In this document: positions 8,614 through 16,113 of the stretch, one piece after another | Numbering within the stretch: position 1 is the stretch's first letter | Layout: every line of letters begins with the position of its first letter | Source of the DNA: Clostridium folliculivorans | GTDB lineage: Bacteria; Bacillota; Clostridia; Clostridiales; Clostridiaceae | Assembly: GCF_024341905.1 (NCBI RefSeq) | Contig: NZ_BQXY01000006.1 | Span: forward strand, 124,001 to 188,000 | DNA: 64,000 nucleotides | Direction of reading: 5' to 3' | The notes under the pieces: model-generated | What the model was told of the DNA's origin: nothing | Database searches by the model: none | Seen by the model: the letters and a program-made list of their open reading frames with translations, nothing else | Position numbers and translations under genes: made by a program

Positions 8614-9318
8614 ATGGAATTACAAGAAATTATGCAAATGCCAGAAGTAAAAATAGCTCTAGATCATGTGTTTACAGGTTTTATGAATGATGAAAAGAAA
8701 ACTAAATTAAAGAGATTTAAACATCTAAATAAATGTGCAAAAAAGGGACAGATTGTATTTGTAGGATCTTCATTAATGGAACAATTTCCTATTAATGAAT
8801 TACAGCAAACCTTAGATAAAAACTATATTATTTATAATAGAGGGATCGGTGCATATGTGACAACTGAGTTGTTAGATTCTATGGAAGAATGTATTTTTGA
8901 GTTAGAACCCTCAAAAATATTCATAAATATAGGTACTAATGATATAAGTTTAGAAGATTATAAAAAAGAAAAGCTCATTGCTAACTACGATGAGATACTA
9001 ACTTTGATAGGAGAAAGACTACCTAGCTGTAAGGTTTACGTAATGGCCTATTATCCTATAAATGCTAAAGCTGATTTTCCAGGAGTAGATAAAGAACAAA
9101 AAGAAATGATGTTTAAATATAGAACAAATGGAGCCATATTAGAAGCAAACGAAGCCGTTGAAGAATTAGCTAAAAAACATAACTATGAATTTATTAATGT
9201 AAATGAAGGTCTAACAGATGAAGAAGGAAATCTTAAAGAAAAGTTTTCTATAGAAGGACTTCATATGTGGTCCAATGCATATGAGATTATTCTTCAAAAT
9301 CTGAAACAGTATTTATAA
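8614..9318 (+). CDS. SGNH/GDSL-family hydrolase
   Basis: A 234-residue cytoplasmic protein (no signal peptide) of the SGNH hydrolase superfamily. Block I is VFVGSSLMEQFP with the nucleophile in G-S-S; block III is NIGTNDISL with Asn in G-T-N-D; and block V is IEGLHMWSNAY, giving the C-terminal His. These enzymes hydrolyse esters (acyl lipids, acetylated sugars) through a Ser-His-(Asp) arrangement. The start at 8614 is used because GGGGGAG (8603-8609) precedes it; an in-frame ATG at 8590 has no site. The gene stands alone after a terminator. Acetyl-sugar esterase activity would suit the carbohydrate setting, but that is inference. Confidence 0.85.
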   Translation: MELQEIMQMPEVKIALDHVFTGFMNDEKKTKLKRFKHLNKCAKKGQIVFVGSSLMEQFPINELQQTLDKNYIIYNRGIGAYVTTELLDSMEECIFELEPSKIFINIGTNDISLEDYKKEKLIANYDEILTLIGERLPSCKVYVMAYYPINAKADFPGVDKEQKEMMFKYRTNGAILEANEAVEELAKKHNYEFINVNEGLTDEEGNLKEKFSIEGLHMWSNAYEIILQNLKQYL

Positions 9319-9367
9319 AAAGAGCTAATGCTATGCTTATTCTATATTTAATAATAGGAGGTTGATT

Positions 9368-9901
9368 GTGAAAAAAGTGCCTATAGATAAAAAGTTTTTG
9401 AACAAAATACTTTTTATAGTTGTAAGTGGTGCCTTAGTGATATATGGGTCAATAATACTATTTGGGTTCGTTAGATATATGTTTGTAGGAAACAGAGAAA
9501 ATATAAATACTACAGAGACTAGAAAATTCATTAGTTCTACTATGAAATCAGATTCAAATATAGATAAGGGAAAAATATTTAGACAAAATGGTGCTTTGCA
9601 ATTTGATTATACAGTAAAAAATGAACCTACTAAAGATGAACTGACTGCTATATTTGATTCTTCTTATAATTTTATGATTAACTATTATAAACTGAAAGAT
9701 TCAGTCATAAAATCTTACGGAGCGGTTTGCTTCAATATACATTATAAAGCTGATAACTATATATATGAAGGAAGGAACTTCGTTTATGACAAGAGGGATA
9801 AAGAGGCGGGGTATACAAAAACTTACAATACATGGACGTTAACTAAGAATAATGTAAATATATATAGTTTTACGAAGGATTATCTTTTATGTGAAGAATA
9901 A
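9368..9901 (+). CDS. Hypothetical single-pass membrane protein
   Basis: A 177-residue protein of no family known to me. Residues about 10-40 (LNKILFIVVSGALVIYGS then FGFVRYMFV) form one hydrophobic segment behind a short basic head (KKVPIDKK), so the bulk of the protein, rich in Tyr, Lys and Asp, should lie outside the membrane. GTG at 9368 is chosen because AGGAGG (9356-9361) is 6 nt upstream; the TTG at 9362 is too close. It follows the SGNH hydrolase by 50 nt and may share its transcript. It is not a lipoprotein (no lipobox). Confidence 0.6.
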   Translation: MKKVPIDKKFLNKILFIVVSGALVIYGSIILFGFVRYMFVGNRENINTTETRKFISSTMKSDSNIDKGKIFRQNGALQFDYTVKNEPTKDELTAIFDSSYNFMINYYKLKDSVIKSYGAVCFNIHYKADNYIYEGRNFVYDKRDKEAGYTKTYNTWTLTKNNVNIYSFTKDYLLCEE

Positions 9902-10008
9902 AGATGTAACACTTCGATCCGAAATCTGAAAATCTCTCATTTAAAGCATAATTGTATATATTAAGCAAAGTCTATAGTATACAAATATTTTTAGGTGGAG
10001 GGATAGCC

Positions 10009-11454
10009 TTGAAGAAATATTATATGCTATTAGTTATAATGTTTATTTTTGTTAATATGGCCTTTCAAGGTAAAGAGGTACAGGGGCAAGAGAGTAGGAG
10101 CATACTACAAAGTGAAACGGTTTATTTTGAAGATAAAAATTTAGAATCAGGAATAAGAGAAAAATTAAATAAGCCTAAAGGAGAGATAGCTAAAGAGGAT
10201 GTAAAGAAGATAGGGGAGTTAACTTTAAATAATAAAAATATTTCATCTTTAGAAGGAATTCAGTATTTAACTAATCTAAAGAAATTAGACTTAATGTTTA
10301 ATAAGATTAGTGATATAAACCCATTGAGTTCCTTAACTAATTTAGTGAATTTGAATTTAGGCTACAATAATGTTAATGATATTAGTCTGCTAAGTAATTT
10401 AGTGGATTTAGAGGAATTGAGACTTCAGTATGATGGCATAGAAGATATTATCTCATTAGAAAAGCTTAATAAGCTGAAGGTATTAGATTTATCTTTTAAC
10501 AAATTAAAAAAATTAGAGCCGCTTAGACATTTAATAAGCTTGAATGATTTGGATTTGTACGGTAATGAAATTGAAGATATAGAGGCGCTAAGCTCCTTAG
10601 TAAATTTGACTACTCTAACCTTAGGTGAAAATCAAATAACTGATATAAAGCATTTGAAAAACTTAAAAGCTTTAAAGGCACTACAATTAAGTGAAAATAA
10701 GATTACAGATATTAGTTCGCTAAGTAATTTGGTAGAACTCACTGACTTATACTTAAATGGAAATCAAATTAAAAATGTTAGTCCGTTAAAAGCTCTAAAA
10801 GGTTTAGTCCATTTATTTTTATCGGAAAATGAAATTACAGATATTAGTGCATTGGGGAACCTTGAGAATTTGAAAAACTTGAGTTTGGATAATAACAAGA
10901 TTAAGGATATTAAAGAAATAGGCACCGCGAAAAGTTTGGAAAGCCTAAGATTGACATATAATGAAGTAACTTCATTAGAGGAATTAAGATCACTTAAAAA
11001 CTTGTCTATTTTAAATTTGAGCAATAACAAAATAAGTAGTGTAAGTCCATTAAGCTCATTAGCTAATTTGAAATCCTTAGATATTTCCTATAATCAAACA
11101 AGTGATATAAGCCCACTTAGAAGTATGCCTGAATTAGCATTAACCAATATAGAGTTTAGCGGAAATCCTATACCTACTTACGTATTTAGTGACAAATATA
11201 GTCAAGAACTTGCTTTGAATACTCTCTCTCCATACATAGAGGAGGCAATAAAACAATATTATGGAGAATATAGACAGTATTGGAATCCAGGAATTTTAAA
11301 TGCTGAAAAGAAAGATGGAAAGTATACATTTAAAGTTAGAGTTGAAACCTTTGTGGGAGCGCATAATCCGCCATATGGTATAGAAACCATGATTATTACA
11401 GATGGATATTCTGGAATAAAGGTTGAGGATTTTAAGCATGAAGATGAAAAATGA
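10009..11454 (+). CDS. Secreted leucine-rich-repeat protein with C-terminal DUF3888
   Basis: A 481-residue secreted protein. A signal peptide (KKYYMLLVIMFIFVNMAFQG, cleavage probably near QGQES) is followed from about residue 45 by 14-15 internalin-type repeats of about 22 residues (pattern L-x-x-L-x-x-L-x-L-x-x-N-x-I-x-D-I-x-x-L), ending near residue 375. The last roughly 80 residues (YIEEAIKQYYGEYRQYWNP ... VRVETFVGAHNPPYG ... VKVEDFKHED) match the DUF3888 domain, normally a small stand-alone secreted protein. The start is TTG 10009 with GGAGGG (9997-10002); the upstream in-frame ATG at 9952 has no site and would spoil the signal peptide. No LPxTG or other anchor is seen. The role is unknown, probably a surface or extracellular binding protein. 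Confidence 0.85.
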   Translation: MKKYYMLLVIMFIFVNMAFQGKEVQGQESRSILQSETVYFEDKNLESGIREKLNKPKGEIAKEDVKKIGELTLNNKNISSLEGIQYLTNLKKLDLMFNKISDINPLSSLTNLVNLNLGYNNVNDISLLSNLVDLEELRLQYDGIEDIISLEKLNKLKVLDLSFNKLKKLEPLRHLISLNDLDLYGNEIEDIEALSSLVNLTTLTLGENQITDIKHLKNLKALKALQLSENKITDISSLSNLVELTDLYLNGNQIKNVSPLKALKGLVHLFLSENEITDISALGNLENLKNLSLDNNKIKDIKEIGTAKSLESLRLTYNEVTSLEELRSLKNLSILNLSNNKISSVSPLSSLANLKSLDISYNQTSDISPLRSMPELALTNIEFSGNPIPTYVFSDKYSQELALNTLSPYIEEAIKQYYGEYRQYWNPGILNAEKKDGKYTFKVRVETFVGAHNPPYGIETMIITDGYSGIKVEDFKHEDEK

Positions 11455-11635
11455 GTTTTTAGAAAGGGGCTATTGGAATTTCTAAGAAATAATTACCTTT
11501 ATTACAGATAAATATGCATTAACAAAACATATACTAATCACAAATTATATCCCCTAAAATAGAAGAATTTATTAATTTGTGAACTTTTTACCCTCAAAAA
11601 AATAAATGATTTACGTATTTATATTTGAGGATGTG

Positions 11636-11800
11636 ATGGAAATGAAGGTAAATATTATAACTAATACTAGCAAATATGAAGAACAAAGAGAATCTAGCAA
11701 TAGAAATGATAAATATGTTCAAGCAAGTAAACAAATTAAAGACAGTAAAAACAATAACAATATATCATTTTACGAGATTCTTAAGAAAAAAATAAACTAA
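11636..11800 (+). CDS. Small hypothetical protein, 54 aa
   Basis: Short, polar, Asn/Lys-rich protein (MEMKVNIITNTSKYEEQRES ... FYEILKKKIN). GAGG (11627-11630) lies 5 nt before ATG 11636, and an alternative ATG is at 11642. No membrane segment and no known motif. A terminator-like hairpin at 11953 is the next signal. The ribosome site and the non-random ending support a real gene, but coding is not proven. Confidence 0.45.
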   Translation: MEMKVNIITNTSKYEEQRESSNRNDKYVQASKQIKDSKNNNNISFYEILKKKIN

Positions 11801-11952
11801 AACATAAAAATATAATATGTTTGCAAATTATAGGATGAAAAATTTTAAAAATTTTTCTTAAAATGGACTATATTACTTTGATAAATGTGAAAATATAGGC
11901 GAAGAATAAGATTCTAATCAATCTGATTAGGTAAAATAAATAATATATAAAT

Positions 11953-11990
11953 AATAAGGCTGCTGAGAATTTTTCAGCAGCCTTATTATT
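11953..11990. terminator. Bidirectional terminator
   Basis: AATAAGGCTGCTGA pairs with TCAGCAGCCTTATT with a 7-nt loop. It lies between a plus-strand small gene and the 3' end of a minus-strand gene, and has A/T-rich flanks on both sides. Confidence 0.75.
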
Positions 11991-12068
11991 TGCAGAGTTT
12001 AAATTTTATATTATAAAAGTTAAAGGGAGTTAGTGCTATATAAATTGAATGCTATAATACACAATAAT

Positions 12069-12710
12069 TTATAGATTTATAAACGGACCATGACCACAAG
12101 CTATGTATTTAATATCTAAAGCTAAAAGTGTATTTTTAATAAATTCTAAAGCTTCTGGTGAAGGTATTTGTTGCAAGGTTATGTTATTTATTTCAGTTTT
12201 AATATCAGAGGTAATTTCTGTCTCTTTCATTGTATCCCAATGAATAAATAAGTCACTGCTAAATAGCAGTTTTCTCTTTGTATCTACCGCTAAAATACCT
12301 TCCCATAAATGCATCTCTGATGGATATTTAATAAACTTTAGTGATAAGTTTTCAGTTTCAAGAAATTCTTCAGGCTTTTTAACTAAAGTCTTAGCATTTA
12401 GATTAAATCCTTTGAATTGCATATCAGTAGTTTTTGAACAGATAACTTCTGCTTCAGGAAAAGCTTCTGTTAGGACATTTATACCTCCACATTCATCACT
12501 TTCAAAATGAGAGACAAAAATGTAGTCTAGTGAACCGCCATCTAGAAGTTCCTTTAGTTTTGGAACTAATGATTTAGCCATTACATAATTACCTGTATGA
12601 ACAAGTAAGGATTTTTTTCCTACAACTAAGTATTGATTGAAATTTATCGTTACATTAGGTATACCATGATTAATTTTATATACATTTTCTAAAACTTGAG
12701 TAACTTCCAT
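12069..12710 (-). CDS. Metallo-beta-lactamase-fold protein, ODP/FprA-like without flavodoxin
   Basis: A 213-residue cytoplasmic protein. The order INFNQYLVVGKKSLLVHTGN, then SHFESDECGG, then an isolated His in PSEMHLWEG, then FSSDLFIHWD, then ACGHGP matches the di-iron oxygen-reductase branch of the metallo-beta-lactamase fold (FprA/ODP, motif HxExDH). Here the sixth motif residue is Glu instead of His (HFESDE) and the C-terminal flavodoxin domain is absent. It may therefore use the fold for another purpose, or bind metal differently; other short proteins of this type exist. AAGGAGGGTG precedes ATG 12710. It is monocistronic. Confidence 0.75.
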   Translation of the reverse strand: MEVTQVLENVYKINHGIPNVTINFNQYLVVGKKSLLVHTGNYVMAKSLVPKLKELLDGGSLDYIFVSHFESDECGGINVLTEAFPEAEVICSKTTDMQFKGFNLNAKTLVKKPEEFLETENLSLKFIKYPSEMHLWEGILAVDTKRKLLFSSDLFIHWDTMKETEITSDIKTEINNITLQQIPSPEALEFIKNTLLALDIKYIACGHGPFINL

Positions 12711-13043
12711 ATTACACCCTCCTTGAAATTGCTTTATATAGAATTCCCACTTTGCCTATAAGCCTATGCATTATAGTATCTAGACTTATCTAGTGTGCAT
12801 AAGTATAAATTCTATAGATAATATACTTTAGTAATAATTATAGCATACTAAATATTGCTGCAAAACAAAATATAATTAGTATTATGTAGCTCAATAATAG
12901 AGTGATATTAAAAAAGATTTATTTTCATAGGTATATGGAGATATATTCTGAATAATTGCAGTTCTCTCAGTATGAAATTCTAAAAAATATGATAAAATTA
13001 CTTTAACGCTTTGTTTCACCACATTATATAGGAGTTGGTTATA
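12711..13043. other. Gene-free divergent region
   Basis: Divergent intergenic region between the minus-strand metallo-lactamase gene and the plus-strand methyltransferase-like gene. It has a TATAAT-like -10 for the minus gene (plus coordinates 12770-12775) and an imperfect TCTAG repeat. Nothing else stands out. Confidence 0.4.
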
Positions 13044-13616
13044 ATGAATAAATTTATTATTAATTATATTTGGGGATTATTTTGGGGGTATTGGATACTC
13101 TCTGCTATGTATACCCGATCAAAGATTAAAAAGTTATCAAGTGGGCAAAAAAGTACTCAAAGGATGCTTCATTTAATCTTGGTTATAGTAGCATTTTTCA
13201 TTACATTATTTGAATTTAAAAATTTTATGTTTTGGAAAGAGATAATACCTGGTAATTTGATAGTTGAATATTTTGGGGTAATAATTTTAGTAATAGCTCT
13301 TTCTTTTGCGATTTGGGCAAGGATAACCTTAGGTAGGAATTGGAGTGGGGCTATACAAAGGGTAGAAGGACAAAGGCTTGTCAAAAATGGTCCGTATAGG
13401 TATGTTAGGAATCCAATTTATACAGGAATTGTTTGCGGCTTTTCTGGCACATTTATTACATTAGGAACTATCGCTTCATTAGTAGGATTTATTATTATAT
13501 TATCAACTTACATAGTGAAAATACGCAAGGAACAGAGATATTTAGTAAAAGAGTTTGGAGAAGAATATAATAAATATATTTCTGAAAGCTGGGCGTTGAT
13601 TCCATTTATATTCTAA
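13044..13616 (+). CDS. Isoprenylcysteine carboxyl methyltransferase-like membrane protein
   Basis: A 190-residue integral membrane protein with four to five hydrophobic segments. The C-terminal half has the ICMT/phospholipid methyltransferase signature: LGRNWSGAIQRVEGQRLVKNGPYRYVRNPIYTG, where the G-P-Y-x-x-x-R-N/H-P-x-Y motif forms part of the S-adenosylmethionine site. Bacterial members methylate lipids or unknown small molecules; the substrate cannot be inferred. The start is ATG 13044 with GGAG at 13031-13034; an earlier TTG (13035) overlaps the site. No operon partner. Confidence 0.8.
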   Translation: MNKFIINYIWGLFWGYWILSAMYTRSKIKKLSSGQKSTQRMLHLILVIVAFFITLFEFKNFMFWKEIIPGNLIVEYFGVIILVIALSFAIWARITLGRNWSGAIQRVEGQRLVKNGPYRYVRNPIYTGIVCGFSGTFITLGTIASLVGFIIILSTYIVKIRKEQRYLVKEFGEEYNKYISESWALIPFIF

Positions 13617-13732
13617 ATTATAGTAACTCCAGGAACTCATATTAATTAAGACATGCTAACTAAGCATAAATAGTTAAAGTTATAATTTGATAATGACATT
13701 GATAAATACGTATTAGAAAAGGATTTGATTAA

Positions 13733-14074
13733 ATGAATAATAGTATAAATGTAGTAGAATTAGCTAGAAAATCAGGATTACATTTAAGGATAGTTACTTC
13801 GGTTAAGAGTTTTGATACATATAATAGCTTCTTTAATATATATGATTCCTTTGATGAGCCTTGCAGAAGAATAGTTGTATTAACTAAATATGAGGATTTA
13901 GAGGAAGTCTATGATGAAAATCCGGATGAACCAATAGTTGTAGGTAAATGTATAATGGGAAACTACTGGTTAAAGGATTATTCTTTAACTACTAATCCTG
14001 AGAGTATATACTTAGAAGAGATATTAATTTCTGAAGAAGTGGTGGATAGTATATTAAAAGAACTAAAAAATTAG
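13733..14074 (+). CDS. Hypothetical protein, 113 aa
   Basis: Soluble acidic protein with no family I recognise. It has no signal peptide or membrane segment. AAAGGAT stands before ATG 13733. The sequence has a regular alternation of predicted strands and helices (RRIVVLTKYEDLEEVY, PIVVGKCIMGNYWLKDYSLT, YLEEILISEEVVDSILKELK), so it is probably a folded protein. It stands alone between the methyltransferase-like gene and a terminator at 14204. Confidence 0.6.
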   Translation: MNNSINVVELARKSGLHLRIVTSVKSFDTYNSFFNIYDSFDEPCRRIVVLTKYEDLEEVYDENPDEPIVVGKCIMGNYWLKDYSLTTNPESIYLEEILISEEVVDSILKELKN

Positions 14075-14203
14075 AAGAACGAAATAAGAATAGTTCAATC
14101 AAGAGCTAATGATGAAGTGATAATAAATCAAGTTTTTTTGAGAACCTATCAATTGAGTTAAGAAGGATTTTTGAATAAGTTCTGTTGAAATAATCTTTGT
14201 AAA

Positions 14204-14246
14204 GAAAAAGCCACTAAAGAAAAATAACTTTAGCGGCTTTTTTATA
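14204..14246. terminator. Bidirectional terminator
   Basis: AAAAAGCCACTAAAG pairs with CTTTAGCGGCTTTTTT. It separates the converging genes at 13733 (+) and 14247 (-) and has a T-run on both strands. Confidence 0.85.
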
Positions 14247-14912
14247 TTAAGCTTTTGTATTTTCTAAGTTTTTTCTTCTATTATCTAAAGGATTTAAGTT
14301 GATGTGATGAACCTTTTCACCTTCAGCAGGATTCATTATTAATTTGTCTAAATGAACTCTTCCTTCTGGAGTGTTTGCAATAACTGAAATATCATTAGCA
14401 ACCTTATGGAATACCCAGCTATAAGCATCAGTTACAACTGCGCCTATATCATCTCTAGATATAAGAGCCTTTGAAATAACTTTTCCATACTTATCTTTTA
14501 ATAGTATAGCAGCAGTATCTTCATCTACTATTTCGAATTCATTTTTAGTATTTCTTTCAACTATTTCAAGATTAGCTTTTGTGTTATCTAAAGTATCGCC
14601 ATTTTTATGTTTTATTGGTGCCTTAGGATTAACATCTAGAACAACACTTTGTAGGCTTTGCTTTAATGGCTTAGCTTGTTTGTTCTTTTTTGTTGAGCTT
14701 ATGTTTTCAACTATGTAATCATTAAAGTCTTTATTCCATTCAGCAAACCATACACCGCATTCTTTAACCTTATCTACATCAGAAGCATCTATTTTAGCTG
14801 AAAGCTTTTCGCCGTTCTTCTTCAATATTGAGATGGTAGCAACTTCACCATTAATTTCATATTCATTGTTAAAAGTTTTATAATTTGTATTTATAAGAAA
14901 CACCTCTTTCAT
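14247..14912 (-). CDS. HNH-like protein with two half-HNH repeats
   Basis: A 221-residue protein. Two segments resemble the ends of HNH homing-type endonucleases: PKAPIKHKNGDTLDNTKANLEIVE (about 95-118) and EGEKVHHINLNPLDNRRKNLENT (about 197-219). Both have the H-x-N-x-x-x-L-D-N-(R/T)-x-x-N-L pattern seen in HNH/AP2-linked proteins. The architecture suggests a duplicated unit of about 100 residues, with the second copy more complete (His-His-x-N). The family includes phage and homing endonucleases, but there is no intron or phage context here, so it could be a domesticated DNA-binding protein. The ribosome site before ATG is weak. An inverted repeat ATTGCAA/TTGCAAT (14946-14969) lies in the promoter region. 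Confidence 0.6.
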   Translation of the reverse strand: MKEVFLINTNYKTFNNEYEINGEVATISILKKNGEKLSAKIDASDVDKVKECGVWFAEWNKDFNDYIVENISSTKKNKQAKPLKQSLQSVVLDVNPKAPIKHKNGDTLDNTKANLEIVERNTKNEFEIVDEDTAAILLKDKYGKVISKALISRDDIGAVVTDAYSWVFHKVANDISVIANTPEGRVHLDKLIMNPAEGEKVHHINLNPLDNRRKNLENTKA

Positions 14913-14945
14913 TTTCTTGGTACGACAACAAGTATAGCACTCATT

Positions 14946-14969
14946 ATTGCAAAATGATACTATTGCAAT
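14946..14969 (-). promoter_or_regulatory. Inverted repeat in front of HNH-like gene
   Basis: ATTGCAA (14946-14952) and TTGCAAT (14963-14969) form a perfect 7-bp inverted repeat about 35-55 nt upstream of the start codon. A possible operator or promoter overlap. Confidence 0.35.
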
Positions 14970-15050
14970 TCAAAAATGCTCTATTATTTTTTATTATTCC
15001 CAACTATTGTACAAATGTATCATTTATATAAATAACTTTTGTTTATTGTT

Positions 15051-15476
15051 TTATACTTGCTCAAGCTCAATTCCACTTCTTTTAAATATCTCTAAGGAGT
15101 ATTCATCCATACGATAAGCATTCCTATAATAAATTTTTTTGATTCCAGAAGCCGCCAATGCGAATGAACAGTTTAAGCATGGAAAATGTGTTACATAAGC
15201 TACACAATCTTTTAATGCAATACCTTCTTTAGCACAATAAGTTATAGCATTTACTTCAGCATGTACTGTTGCTATGCAATGTCCATCCCTCATAGTATGA
15301 CCTACATCATTGCAATGAGGGTGCCCTGATAAAGAGGCGTTATACCCTGTAGAGCAAATACGTTTATCTTTATTAACTATAACACAACCTACATTAGCTC
15401 TATCACAAGTAGAACGGGTAGCTACTTTCTCTGCAATATCCATAAAATAATTATTCCAAGACTGTCTCTCTTCCAA
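15051..15476 (-). CDS. dCMP deaminase family zinc protein
   Basis: A 141-residue cytidine/deoxycytidylate deaminase-fold protein. Zinc ligands and proton shuttle are visible: TVHAEVNAI (H-A-E) and HFPCLNCSFAL (P-C-x-x-C). The N-terminal part ATRSTCDRANVGCVIVNKD and the GHPHCNDVGH insert (extra Cys/His, probably a second zinc) match dCMP deaminase/ComEB proteins, which convert dCMP to dUMP for thymidylate synthesis. The start is taken as TTG at 15476 because GGAGG lies upstream; an in-frame ATG at 15533 would add residues not usual for the family. Single gene. Confidence 0.88.
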   Translation of the reverse strand: MEERQSWNNYFMDIAEKVATRSTCDRANVGCVIVNKDKRICSTGYNASLSGHPHCNDVGHTMRDGHCIATVHAEVNAITYCAKEGIALKDCVAYVTHFPCLNCSFALAASGIKKIYYRNAYRMDEYSLEIFKRSGIELEQV

Positions 15477-16113
15477 AAAGATTACACCTCCGTTGTTTTT
15501 GTTAAATATATTGTAACATAATTCATAATTCATTTGATAATGAAGATTTTACATAACGATTTCTTGAGGTTATGTCTAATATGAAAGAAATCTTGGACTG
15601 GATAGCTTTTTATTTCTACTAAAATATAAATAAAATTTAGTGTTATATATAGAGTGGTATATTTTTAGGCGAATAAGTTAAGCAGATGAATTTACACAAT
15701 AAAATATCATAACCCTATATCTAAATATCTGAACTGGGAGAAACAATAATATTGGTTGTGAAACATATCTAAAACTCTATAGTCTGTAAACTATAGTTAA
15801 AAACAAATATTGATTGAGTTTAGACTTACTGAAATCAGGTTTGAAAACTATAAAACAATAAAATAATAATAGGTAATTAGGAAAAGTGATACTGTTTGTT
15901 ATTGAATATTGAGAATAAATGATATATAATGATACTAAACAATAATAAATAATAAAAATAAAGACAAAGTAATAAAGGTTAATAATATTTTGGTTTTGGT
16001 TAAGATTACTATTGAAATTAAATGGGTTCGTAAGCTCATTAAAGCATCGGATGAATAAACATTTAATTTCAATACAGTGCTTTAACAGCGCCAATATTTT
16101 AGGGGAGGATAAA
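15477..16113. other. Gene-free, very AT-rich stretch before the glycyl radical enzyme
   Basis: Over 600 nt with no convincing coding frame (a 105-codon minus frame is low-complexity). The last 80 nt contain a 38-nt segment (16035-16072) that recurs at 37200-37237, and an inverted repeat TTAAAGCA/TGCTTTAA formed by its start with sequence just after it. Confidence 0.5.
16035..16072 (+). repeat. Dispersed 38-nt leader repeat, copy 1
   Basis: Begins CTCATTAAAGCAT and ends TTAATTTCAA. It matches 37200-37237 at 33 of 38 positions with no gaps. It lies about 40 nt before the ribosome site of the glycyl radical enzyme. Confidence 0.6.

Noticed and set aside
15777..16094. 105-codon minus-strand frame
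   Set aside because: Translation is dominated by Ile, Tyr, Phe and Asn as expected from random AT-rich DNA, and there is no ribosome site. It also overlaps the leader of the glycyl radical enzyme.
16012..16113. Longer N-terminus for the glycyl radical enzyme from ATG 16012
   Set aside because: It has no ribosome site, contains the dispersed 38-nt repeat, and adds residues foreign to the family, whereas ATG 16114 has GGGGAGG.
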